Below, piece after piece: positions 11,463 through 24,800 of a stretch of DNA of 64,000 bases; position 1 is the stretch's first letter, and the number at the start of each line of letters is the position of its first letter. A program made the position numbers and the translations under genes. A model generated the notes under the pieces. That model did not search any database, had not been told where the DNA came from, and was given only the letters and a program-made list of their open reading frames with translations. This DNA is from Lethocerus indicus (taxonomy: Eukaryota; Arthropoda; Insecta; Hemiptera; Belostomatidae), in NCBI GenBank assembly GCA_019843655.1, contig JACDQD010000008.1:14418442-14482441 (forward strand), given 5' to 3'.

Positions 11463-14400
11463 GTAAGGTTATATTTCATGTAATTATTAGATTATTAATA
11501 CATTTTTTAAATATCTGTATCAACTGAGAGCCGTGTATATATATATATGTATGTATATATTGGTAAATTATATTACATAGGGAATTTGAGATTTTATTGT
11601 ACATGGGGTGTATCCAGTATTTTAATAGACCTGCTATAGATGCAATTAGTGACACTGTTTTTAGTTCACTACTGGTTTTATTAAGTATCAATTTTGAATA
11701 TGCTATTAATTAAGGAAGTGATATTATTCTTGTTCATTTATTGATCTTCATCCTTTATTTATATTAATAGTGTTTAATTATTTCATGTACTGTTTATGCA
11801 GCTTGATATATCTAACTTTTTCTAGTGAAAAATTTTAACAGTGACAATTTTTCTTAAAGGTTGTTTTGGGAACATCTCAAGAAGTTGTTCAAGAGGTTGA
11901 TAACCCGCAATCTGATGCTAGCAGATTGCTTGAAGCTGCACTCCAACAAATGGATGGAATAATTTCAGGTAACAATAAGCATTGTAATTATATATCATAA
12001 ATAACTTAAATTATCATGTCATTACATCTCATAATAGTATTACTGATCTGCCAGCATAGAGCACTTAGTTTTCATTTGGTTAATACCTGGTAATATGACT
12101 AAAATATTTTAGTAGGTATGAAAAACAAAATCTCAAAAGAGTTTTGCATAAAAATAAAATTTAGAATTTTACATTATTCACATTACTTATCTTGAGATAA
12201 CAGTATCAGTTATGTACAACATTTCCTTTATTCTACACAATGTCCTTTATTAGATTTGCAGTTATGCAGTTGATATTATTAATTCATGTTTCAGAGTAAG
12301 TAGGTTGGGTAGGCTGTTTAGTGTTTAAAATTATCCCAGATTTGAACAGTTGTTTAAACATGTGCAGTAGTTGAATTAATGTCCTCCAATAGGTACATTT
12401 TGCTTATTAATAGCTACAGTTAAAATATGTTGATTCCTTTCCTTGACTGGTGTTGATTGCATTAACAGATCTAAAAAACTTCCTTTTTGGAAATATTATT
12501 ATTTATAATAAACATATGTCATGTTCCACAAATAAAAATAATCGTAATAAATTAACATATTATATTATCACATCTTAATACATATTATTAAAAAAAACAT
12601 CTTTCACTTAATCATTAATATTTTATCTGAAGTTCTGGAACAAGAAAAACAGTTTATAACAAGTAAATGTTAGAAAAAAAAAACAATTGTTTCATCCATA
12701 GAATTTGCAAGGAACTGAAAATATCCAAATATGAAAAATTTATCATAAAATAATAAAATTTGATTAAGTTTAGTATGAAATAAATACATACTCTTGCTTA
12801 GATTGCTGTTACCTTAGACATTAATTTCTATGTTAGCAATTATTTGTAAAAGGATTTTGAAAAATGAGCATTAAATATAGGAGTATTGTAAATATTTAAA
12901 TTAAAAAGTTAATAATTTAATATCTGATAGTTACAGTGAATATCATTATTTAATGTCATTAATATTTATTCATTATTTTATCTATTGTGGAATTAAAATA
13001 TGGAGATCAATATTTCAAACATTAAAAATGTCAGTTATTGATTTATTATTAGTAAGTCAAAAATTTTATTTTTGACATTATTGAATGTCATATAGATAAT
13101 TGTATTCTGAGAAGTTTCATGGCCCAAAAATGTTTTTTGAAAGGTGTTTAAGAAAATTAAATTAAATTTTTGTTATTTAATTAATCTCTTAATGCCACTC
13201 ATTAAATTCATCATATATTTTGTCAGTGTTCTGTTTTAATTATTATATACCATATTTTACTGACAGAAAGATATTTCTTTATTATATTACATTTATATAA
13301 AATATAATTCAGACAGACATAAAGTAAAAACAATTTTTACTTAAGTTTTATTTGGATTTCAACATTTGTGCTTATTTATGATGCAAGTTGCAATGTTTGT
13401 TGCATGTTTTGCAATGAACTGAATTTTATTTAATAGGAAATCGAATTTATACTTCTGAAATTTCATTGTGGTATTTTGCTACTACCACAAGTGATGCTAT
13501 GGGCATTTTGGAAACTCACATTGTGGTGAGTCCAACAATGTGATATTGATTAAACATCACATGTTTGATACCTTTATCAGTTTGGTTCCAGATCCTTCCT
13601 TTTGTTGGAACCAAAACTGATTAAAACAGGAATACAGTTCCCAGGAGCAAGGTTTCTTTCAAAAACACCTATTTTTCATTATATCTGTCACAGAGTGTTC
13701 CCATTAAAATAATATAAGTGATTTTGACATGGTTTTTTCCCTCATAAAATATTTAACTGTTCATTATTCGCTATAGATTTGAATATTGTATTTTAATTTG
13801 TAGTTGAAGTTGTTGCAAACATGAAATTTTAGGCCAAAACAACAGCAGCACTTTGTTATTTGAATATAGTAAAATGTAATTTATTAATAGAACTCTTTCT
13901 TCTTATTTAAGATATAATAGGACTATATTACTTTGATAAGAATTACTAATTATTGTGGGCTGGATACCTGTGGTTCTCTACCTATTTTGAAATTGGTAAC
14001 TTGAAAATTATATGATCAATAATTAACCCTAAGCCTCTGGATCATTTCCACTTAGGAGCCATTAAATGTAATTAAACCCTTGAAAAATATTTCTGCATAC
14101 TGTCCTGATGTAGGGGGTATGCCTCACATTTATGATACATTGTCAGAATAATCTGATTAACATTCTGTTATCTCTTGTTTGACTCATAGCCAAGGTTTCC
14201 TCTTCTTAGTCTCATTAGTTGCATTGCATTATTAACGGTATAGATATAATGTCTCATGCCAAACAAAAAAAATTGATTAGCAGTTTCTGTTCTATTATTT
14301 ACAGTTATAATAATTTGTACCTCCCAAAAAAATTAAAAAAAGTACAGAGGCTAATTGTATTTTGATTGTTATCAATACTTTAGAAATTGGTCTCATTTCC

Positions 14401-17400
14401 TAAGATAGATATTTAGTGTTCTTTGTGTTTTCTAAGAGGCGTTAAACGAATGGAAGTGAACCGAGACATTGATAATTAAAAGTGAAGTTTTCTCACGCGA
14501 ATCAGCACTCTCGAAAGACACGGTTTTCGTTTTACCCTTCTTTTATTACGCCTTCGGCTCGTTAAATACCCGATTATGAATTTATTTATGTCTTGAAAGA
14601 CATTGCTGCCTTCGTCCTCTATGCATTGTTACGAAGTGGAAGTCAACCGAAACTTTTTATTTTTATCGAAACAACAGCTCTTCTTGTCTTACTCAATGGT
14701 CCTTGGTTTGTTTGCATGCATACAGTAATTAGGATATCCAGTGCAATTTTCAGTTTTGATCAATTTTTCTACAACAACTTAAATGCTATTGTATGCAAAT
14801 GCGGTTTGTGTTCTTTGCCTAGTTGCAAAGATAGTATAATAATTTAATTTATTTTTTTTTTGGTATTCGTAGGAATCCCGGTACCATATTACCCTTCATT
14901 ATATTGTCGCGGTTATAAAATATTCGACTACTGAAAGAGTTGTTAACGAGTTGGGTGGCGGTTTCTTTCGCTGTTCTCCACTGTCGATATCGTCCTGTGT
15001 AATCACGAATTGTGCTCATAATGCGATTTTTTTCGTTTTCACTTTTCTTCTAATTACTACCTGCGGCTGTACCTCCTTTTTCATTTAAAAGCGACAGTAA
15101 TTAGGAACCGTTCTTCTAAACGGTCGATGTCAAAAACACGATGCCGGTTCCCAATGTTACTTTCTCTACGAGACCGTTCGAGCCATGTGTATGGGAACTT
15201 CTGTTCTTTATAGTCTGCTTCTCACACAGCTTTCATCCTATTTAAAATCAATTGCCCTTTCATTTAACCCGTCTCAGGCCAATTTCTCGTTTTCTTCGTG
15301 CCTTTGTTTTGTCTAATTTTTTTGTGCAGGTTTTTACGCTTAAGCTAAACGTAGGTCGCCGTATTTTGTCTCTGGAGCCTCCATTAAGGTGGCTTAATTT
15401 AAATTGACACGTAAATCGTAAGAGGTACCCACGAGCTTGCATTTTCCAGTAAACATTAATGATTCTGAACCTTGCAGAAATACCTAGGCACGATGACTTC
15501 ATTCATATAGTTGGTTGTACTCTTGTAAAAACAATAAAAAGTAAATATTTATTTGAGAACTTTCTAAGTTCTCTTCTAAGTCGTTTCAGTTTAATAACGT
15601 TATCTCATTTTATCACGGTGGGCGATATAAAATACGTTTATTTCAACTACAAGCACGTGAATATTTTAAGTGTTACGAAAAATGTCATTGTTTATATAAA
15701 CCAGAGCACTTATATTGTCCGTTCTCTGAATTTAAAGCGAATCTTTTAGTTTCTATATTTCAACTCATATCTGACTTTTTAATTGTGTTCAATTCAAACG
15801 TATTTTTGAAGATTCTGGATATGGCCAGGCCATAGGGGAAAATAAGTTCTACTCCCTGGGTACTGTACGGTATGAATATGAAAGGGTTCCTATTTGACCG
15901 ATTTACGTATTGAAGCATGTTACATTCGTGAGGAATTGCGATAACTGTTTTTTAATGGTAAATAAAGAACGATGTTTATAAGTGGGGAACATTTGAAAAA
16001 TAATGTCCAGCATAAACACGCGGTACTGTTTAACTTCGGCATAAGACTGATTATACGTTGTTTGTTCAAGTTATCTGTATAAGGTAGAAACTTTAATTAA
16101 AAGTTTAATTAAACAGTTGATTAACAGAAATACTGTATAAAGGTAAGGTGTTAAACAACTGTGATGAGAAGTGCGTGAATATAGGTGTTACATACAGGAA
16201 ACAGCGTCAGGAAATGACTAGGAATTTGATACGCCATCATAAATAAAAATGGATTTAAAGTACCAACTTTGGTGGAACTTATATAGAACTTCAGTTAATT
16301 TCGCTTATATGTAATCGAAAATTTTATTAGTAACATTTTTTGAGTAAATAACTTTGCGTAAATAAATGAAATCGTAAATTATGACTTTCCTAATTTTACC
16401 CATTTTAATTAGCTCATATTAACATAATAACTCCCCCTCTCAGGTGGACCAAAGTTAACCTGACCTGTATAGTAGGTGGTAAACTAATTGGTGTTTTGGG
16501 AAACGATTATTACTATGCCCCGGCTTAGGGGTTAGTAGCCGCTATGTATTAAACCTATTTGACAGGATAGCCGCCCCCCTTTCGAATTCACGAATGGGCA
16601 GGAAAATATAGTGATGTAGTATGAGCATATTATTTAAATTGAATTCTGATTCTGTTATATCATTAGACAACTACTTTTAACTAAAGTACAAAACCGAACT
16701 ATGAAGACAATACATAATATATGTAAGGGTATATAAAATTATGATTATATGTTCGTATTATTAATTGGGATTTTAGAGAATTGAAATTAAACGACGGTTA
16801 ACAAATTACCAGCTCTCATATACCAACGTTTATAGTAAAATTTGTTTTCAATTAATTGTATAGACGGAGAAGCACATTTTAGCTGGCTTTTCACATAACA
16901 CAAATCAGCAGACGCATATTGGAACGCAGGACTAATAGAATGGTTTCACCGACACTTCGTGTGCTTCGCCCATTGTCCTGGAAATTTAATTGTAATTTCG
17001 TGAAATCATTATTTTATATTGCGGCCTTAATTTAGTTCAAAGAAATATTGTGTAACTCAATTTTCTCACCTTACTGTTACATATATCCCATTCCATTTTT
17101 TAATGTTATAATTTTTGTTCGCTTGCGATTCATATTAAGATAATTTTGATTGGCTTTTACAATACCCGCTGTTTTATTCAACGTATCGAAATTAATATCG
17201 AAACTCCGAGCTGATGGAATGATCTCACGTGACTGTGAAAGCATGTTGTAGAATCGTAAGTCAATTATGAAATTGACAAAAATTTTAAAACTGGACCTTC
17301 TAGATATATTTTTTAATGAATTAACTTGAATAGGTAACGTTGGTTTTTAAAGAAAACAATTATGAGAAAAACACTGGTAAATCTTATATTCCGTATTGGC

Positions 17401-19300
17401 GTGATTCGATTTCCGCGTATACAACCGGGTAAATGATTCATTAGTTAATTAAAAATGTTTAAAATATTGAATATGGAAAACCTTTCTTTTACAGTGCAGT
17501 TGATATGTTGCGAATTCGTTTCCGTATGAAATGACAATTTGAAGCGTTCAGGATCATTTATAACGCCGTGCTACGCGTGCAGGTTTTCAAAATCCATTGT
17601 TGCAATGAGAGTACGCGCAGTATCTGGGGGGAGTCGGGGGATCGTTTCGCCGCCCCAGTCTAATTTCTTCCGGATTACCGTCTTTCCTGAAGAGGATGGG
17701 TAACTGCTGGGGGACATACCCAGAAATGATCTGTTGTCCGTTTTCGATTCGTTCGAACATGGTTTGGTTACCCGGAATCATTGTTAACGAGAAGTATACC
17801 TATCCACGGCGTCTAGTGACCGTTAACTTCTTTAGGCCGAGGCAGCCGCTGGAGTTTCATGTTTGAAAATTATTTAAGGCAACTTAGTATTATTTATCCA
17901 TTTGTTAGGAATCCAGATCTTAAAGGGTATCTATAATTGTAATTGATAATGTTGATGTCTCTTTTAATTGTAGATACGTGCTAGTTTAACATGCCTGTTT
18001 TGTGGTTTGCGAGGGATTGGAATACCGTAGATTTCGTGTTTTTCTGTCTCCTCTCGCTGGTTTGGTCTTTTGCTAGATAGGTTTCGGCTGCTCGCCATCT
18101 TCAGTAGCGGTGTTAGTCACTTTGGATGTTTTATGGGCATCCCCACTGGTGGGAAGATGGCGAGCAGCCGAAACTGGTCAACAAAAGACCAGACTAGCGA
18201 GAGGAGACAAAAACACGAAATCTACGGTAGATATGCCTATATTCTGTAGACACAGTGTATATTGTAGTGTAATAAATGATAAACATAAAGAAACACTCAT
18301 AATTTTTCTCCTGGAACAGGTTTCCAAAACTGTGTACCGTTTTGCTTTTTCTTGCCACTGTCGCCGGTCGCGACAATACGGATGGCGAAGGGATGCAGAC
18401 GAGGAGCGTTTCGTCGGCTCCCGTCTAATTTTTTCCGGATTACCGCCGCTCCTTGGGGATGGTTGGGGGTTAGTAGCATTGGTAGTAGTAGTAGTAGTAG
18501 TAGACCGAGGATATCGAGAAGAGACCTGTTATTCGTGGAGGGGGCTGAGGTATAGCGTAGGGTGTTGCGGGGGTGTGTTTGCGCATGGGGGGTGTGGCGT
18601 ACTAAGAGCGAGGGACCGGTGTGCTCCCTTCAGTCGCTCCCTTACCCCCTTAGTGCCCGGTGCATCGCTTCCTTTCATTTTTAGTTTTTAATTTATTTAT
18701 TTTCCTTTTAACCGGTGAAGTGATCGTTGCTATTATGCCGACAAATTGTGCGTAGCGCCTACGTTTCAGACGTGCACCTCGTCGGAGTATGTATTGGGAA
18801 ATTAGAATGCGTAGAATTTAATTGGGAAAGTTATTGCTCAATAAAATATTCGATGTTACCGGCGACCTCCATGATTAATGGAGCTCGTTATTATTCATCA
18901 TTACCATTTAATAACTCTTAGAAATTAGATTATCGTTCTCTTTAATTGTACCATTTCAGTTGTTGCTATATAAGATTTAGGATTCATGATCTGAAATAAA
19001 TTTTGGAAATTAATGTTAACTTTCTCATTAATATGCATATATAATGGGAAAGGACGTGATGTTTATATAAACATGGTTATGAATATTTGTATGAGTTTTA
19101 ACATTTATGTTTTCGAACATTCAAATAACTAATTTCCAACTAGCCAACATTTATTGTGTTGGATGTAATGGATGTAATCTGATTTAAATAATTTATTTGT
19201 CACATGTAATGTTTATTTCATTTGTTTTACAACATTTTGTACATATGCAAAAATATCCATTGTCATAACAGTTCATCCATGAATATATATACATAATTAA

Positions 19301-19347
<47 letters not shown>

Positions 19348-21843
19348 TGTAAACACACTTATATGCATATAAGGATGTGTGTGCGTGCGAGGAGAGCAGA
19401 TTTTTATGAATCTATGAATTCCTAGTGTTTACTATTCATATTAAGGTGGTTTTATTTTCGTTGAACTTTCGTTGTTATATATTTTATGATAAGTGTGTGT
19501 AATTAAAATGCTCACTTCTAACCTGTAACTTTTATTCCACATGATTTTCTACTTTGACTACAGGTGCGAAGAATATTCTTTCTCTCTCCTGAAAAAAAGG
19601 CGGTCCCCTTTATTTTTACACTCCCTCATAGTAATTTCTCTTCACGCACAATTTAATTTCAGTTCACGCACCTCCTTTCCGTCACCTGGCTTTTAAATAA
19701 GGTAACCCTATTTTGGAATACTTCCAATCGTAACAGTATGTATTGAACCTATCGATATGGCTTAATTAAATTTCAATTACGAAATATGTATGTACTGGGA
19801 TTACAGATATCCGAACTTAGTAATTACTCTGCCTCATTTAAAGCTGAATTCTGCGGTGAAAGTTGACACCCTCCTTAGATCTTGCTTTTCTTAAGAAAGA
19901 ACTAGTCCACCCTCCGCTACACTTAAATGAGCGCACTTATTATTTAAACTTCTCCTGGTGGTCTCTTTGTATTCTCCAGTCTGGCGTTTTATTGCTATCT
20001 AATGGAAAAAGTCGGGAAACGACTAAACTTTGCTCTATGCTGTTAGGAAACAAACTTTTTAATAATGTTCGTCCCCTCTTTCAGTTGCCGAGTCCTATTT
20101 CGACTGCGGTATGCGCTTTCATATGGTCCGACGACCACAGTTTAGTCCCTTACTTGAGGTATTACCTGTTTCCTTCTTTCGTTTTTTTCCGTAAATTCAT
20201 TATACAAGTTAATGTTCCGCGTAACATTTTAAACATATTCAGAAATTGAAGAAAAATCTTTTTGTCCCGTCTATGTTGTTCTCTGTTAGGTTGATAGAAT
20301 AATGATTTCACAAAACAAGGATAAACAAAATATAAGAACAAACACCGCGTAACAAAATACATCAGATTAGTTTCGTTCATGATTTTTTTTCTTTTGTAAT
20401 AAATATGGCTTTAACTGTTCACTTACAACAGCTTTGCCTAATCTGCAGAAGAATGTTGCTTTTTCACTATATATATATATATATATATATACCAGATATT
20501 TTTCGTTTTATTCGTAGAATGTCAACACGATATAAAACGTGTTTACCAAACCGACAGAGTTTTATTAGTGAGATAATTGTTCCCAGTAATAAAATACTAA
20601 ATTAATAGTTAACCCGGGTTTTAATAGGAAGATCAGCTCGTTAATCGGGTCCGATCGTATTTTACAGGGTCGTTTAATAGGGCTAAATCAGCTAATTGCC
20701 GTTGATACTAGTCCCAATTTGCATTCCACATGGCGCGCTGCCCACTTCTCCTTTTTTTCCTTTCCGCTATTATTGCAAAGGCGAATGGCTCCGAATTTGC
20801 GGCCGCAACCAACAAATTCGTCAATTTGACGTATTCGGCCAATTTGAAAATTCGTTCGATGTACTTATGAATAAGTCTGCGGATTTGCCTCCCCGGCATT
20901 ATTATCCGTATCATCTCGTTCGGCTGTTCTTTTGTCTGAGACCAGTTTTGGCTTAGCGTCAACCTCAGGAGCAGTGCTTCGGTATAATAAGGAATTATGA
21001 TTTCCTACTAACAATAGTGGCCCGTAACAGGGAATGTCAGTCTCAGGGTTCTCCATGTTTAGGAGGATTACCTCCTAAATAATTCATATTATTTGCAAAT
21101 TTTGCAAAGTTAGGACGGAGAATATAGCATTGTAAAATTACAGTTTAACATTTTTATGCACGGTTCTGCAAGGATAGGGAATAACACCACTCGAGTAATT
21201 TTCTCCTCTCGCTTCTATGGCCTATGCCATACCTTTCCGTTAGTAATATAGTCGGTGTTTGTAATAATAGGTCAGAAAATGTTTATTTAAAATCTGTAAA
21301 TTCAGATCTGTAGGTACCCTGTGAATATTCAAAACCACAAGAGACAGAATTACTGGCCAAACAGAAAAAACACATTTTAAACATTTACTAGAAGAGTGCT
21401 GCCTAAATACGAACGTTTTATTTTCAGTCTGACGATTTAATCTGGAAAATGAATGAAAAAATTATTTAATTTCGCTTTCTAACTCAGTGTTCGTCCTTCC
21501 CGCGCTGTCAAGTAATTACATCTCCCTCCGTTTCAGTTGCTCCCGAAAACGGGGAGGAATTAATGAAAATTCCATTGTCCAGGAATGTCCCGGCGATTTG
21601 GCAATGGCCACATCTGCCTTTTCAGTATCCGAACAAGAAAATTACAAAGTGACGTGACGCGTCGTCTGCCGGGGGAAGCATTCATTAAGCGAATATTATT
21701 AAAACGAGCTGCCTAATCGCTCGCCTAACAGACGGGAATGTACAATTGGTACGCGATTCAAATTGAGTCCGTATTGGTTGAGCGCGAGCGGTTGAAGAAA
21801 AAACCCTTATCTGCCGTCTATTGAACGTTATTGCCGGGGGCGG

Positions 21844-21893
<50 letters not shown>

Positions 21894-24800
21894 CTCTCAG
21901 TTGCTGTACATCTTTTCTCAGCGGAGTGCATTATTAATGTTCGTTGGGCTTCCCTTTACAGTAAAAAACCATAAATACCGCAGAATATTTTTCTGAAACT
22001 CTGCGACTCGAAAAAATACGCTCAGAGTCAGTGATATCATTGTTATAAGATTTCAGATAAAAAATGTTTTCTTCAGGAACAGTTCGTTTAAATATGCGCT
22101 TAGAATCAGATGTAATAGCGGAAGTTGTTTAAATCTTGTTCATATTCTCAAAGTGTAGAACGGATGGAGAATGTATACATCAGCTTATAGGCTGGGTTCA
22201 TTATTTTATAGGGGGTAGTAGTTTGAATTTATTACCTTACCCGGCCTAAATTCCCCTAAGGGATCGGGTAGGCTCATGTGGAACTTTAAACATTGATCCA
22301 ATAATTATATAGGAGTATCACTCTTGCTACTTCTGTTTCCACTCGTCGGTTCGCGAGGATATATTTAGAACTCTCATTAGATTTTACGCATGGAAACAAA
22401 GTATTTTTGAAACAGGAAGCATATTCACTATATTTTTCTTGTTAACATTCAATACACACGTTGGACTCCGCGTGAACTAATATCGATACGCATTGAACGC
22501 AACTCCAGATATATCACGTGAATTAAGGTACGAGACAGTCATAAATAAATGGAGCTTACGTCGGCGTATACGCGCTTTTACGATACATCACAAAACAGCC
22601 GTAAAATCGTCCCTCGAAGTATTGTACTCTTGTTATTGTATCTGTAGAAATGATTACATTTGTCGACTTGTTTGCAAAATTCCGTTTTTCCTAATCGATT
22701 CTATTTATTTCTTTCCTGCTACAACTTTTTTACATTATTTCTGATAAAAGTAATTTTGCGTTTAACATTCGATTGTCACCATTTCTTCGCCATATAGAAA
22801 ATATGTAGCCAATTTGAATTGTTACTGGATATGCATCGTATTTATCTTTTTGCCCAAATCTGGGTCTGTTCAGCAGCCATATGACCGCATTAATTGTCTC
22901 ACAAAGTTTTTCTTACGAAATTTTATTATTAGTATGAGAGGAAAGAAACCTTTCGGAGTTTGTGGCTCCCGAAGTCTCAACAAAAGCCAAAAGTCGGCAG
23001 TCGCGAATCCGTATTTCAGCGAATAAAGCAACGATCGAGTGGAATAATTGAATAGGGCTGTTGGAGGTTGTAACCAAGAGCGTGTATTGACAACGGGTTA
23101 ATTAATGGCCGGTCCTAGCGTGGCTTTAGTAGGATGGTAGCTTCCGCTCTACCAATGAGAGAGATTATGATAGGCTGGCCCCAAGCCACAATTTAAGTTC
23201 AATATAATATCTTCGTACTGGTAGTGGTTCTAGTACAGTTATGGAATCATAATGAAGTTATTTTAATACCTATTTTAATGTTTACGTAAATAATTTTTTA
23301 CATAGGTCAATCCGCTTTGGGGGTTTGGATATCATCACTTCTGTTTCCACTTTTATGTCACAATTCTACTTCGGTTGTAGACTATTTCTTTTTAATAATG
23401 CTGATACGTCGAGTTTTATTGTTTAGACAGCTGGTGGCAATACTTTTATCTGCTGATAACTTCATTCATTAATTAAATTCCCGAGCAATTATTTCTTTTG
23501 AAACATTAAGATTAACTTGTCTGACGCTAATCTAGGAATAGCGCTCGCAAATAATTTCAGTTCGGACCCGTGGGTAACTCATCGCACAATGGATTGTCTC
23601 CGTGTTGGCCAACTTGTTTTATAATTCCGCAATTTTTATTTCGGTTTAATTTTTTTATTTCTAAACTACCTTTGCGATAATTAGAAGCGTATCATCGCTC
23701 TTTTTTCATTTGGAGCAATCTGTTACGTAAAATAAAAAGAACAGCTCATTGTTTTAAAAGAGCCTAAAAGGGGGTGGGCCCCGAACTGTGTGGGCCTGTG
23801 AGAAAGGTCCGGTTGTTTCACACGGTCGAACTTTTACCGTTTGTTGTTCGATTTGTGGCTCAAAGTGAATTCCTTCTTTCACTCAACTTGCCCTTTGCCT
23901 TTTTTCAGGCGGTAATTATTTCCCTGACAGTTTACTTTTAATTTATCAATAGCTGTTTAGTTTAACAGCAGTAAGTTTAGACAACAAACTTACAGTTATT
24001 CATTGCGATGGATTTATTGCGTTTTTATGAATGCATTAACTGGAGGAAAATCACAATGTCAAGATTTTATGAATATGGCTCATGCGAATAGACAACTCAC
24101 ATGTTTCACTATTGCGGAATAAGGAAGTATTGGGCTTACCTAATAGGTTAGAAAATTACAATAGCTCTAAGCTAAACGTAACATCTTAAAGTTAAATAAT
24201 ATATAGTCTTCGTAATACGTAATCTAGAAATTTTAATTTGCTTTATTCTGATATTATGTTGGTGTTTGGTGCTGTTAATAATAATTATAAGTTTATTGTT
24301 TATTACCATATAGTTTATAGTTTTTAAATATTGTCAGGCATTGGTATTCTGTCGTCCGCTACGCTGGAACACCTGTACCTAAACTGTGGAGCTGAGATTA
24401 ATTTTTGACTTCAATTTTTTCGACCCATCTACCCAAAACATTACTTTTTTATGCATTCTGCGGCTAGTACATGGGGGTAATCTTGCCGGTGGCTTTTTTA
24501 GCACTTTCATTATGTAACCAGTGTGAACTTTCAATGATCCATCAGTCAGTTTTACATGCTACATAGTCCCATCTCTGCACATAGACCCAACCCGGTGTGT
24601 GTGCGGTAAACGAAAAAGCTTTTTTTATAAAATATTTATACAATTTCTGAACTGTCATTGTGTTTCTGTGGTATTATTATGAAGGAATAATGAGCAACGT
24701 AATTTTCACTGATATATAAAAAGACTTTATTTAATATCTGACACACTAATGCAGATTTTATGTTTCTTGGTTATATGAGAGCGCAAGAAACGTTTGTCAT

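Noticed and set aside
18110..18691. 193-codon open frame on the plus strand
   Set aside because: It runs through the right arm of the foldback repeat and a (GTA)n microsatellite, has no recognisable domain and no splice or start context.
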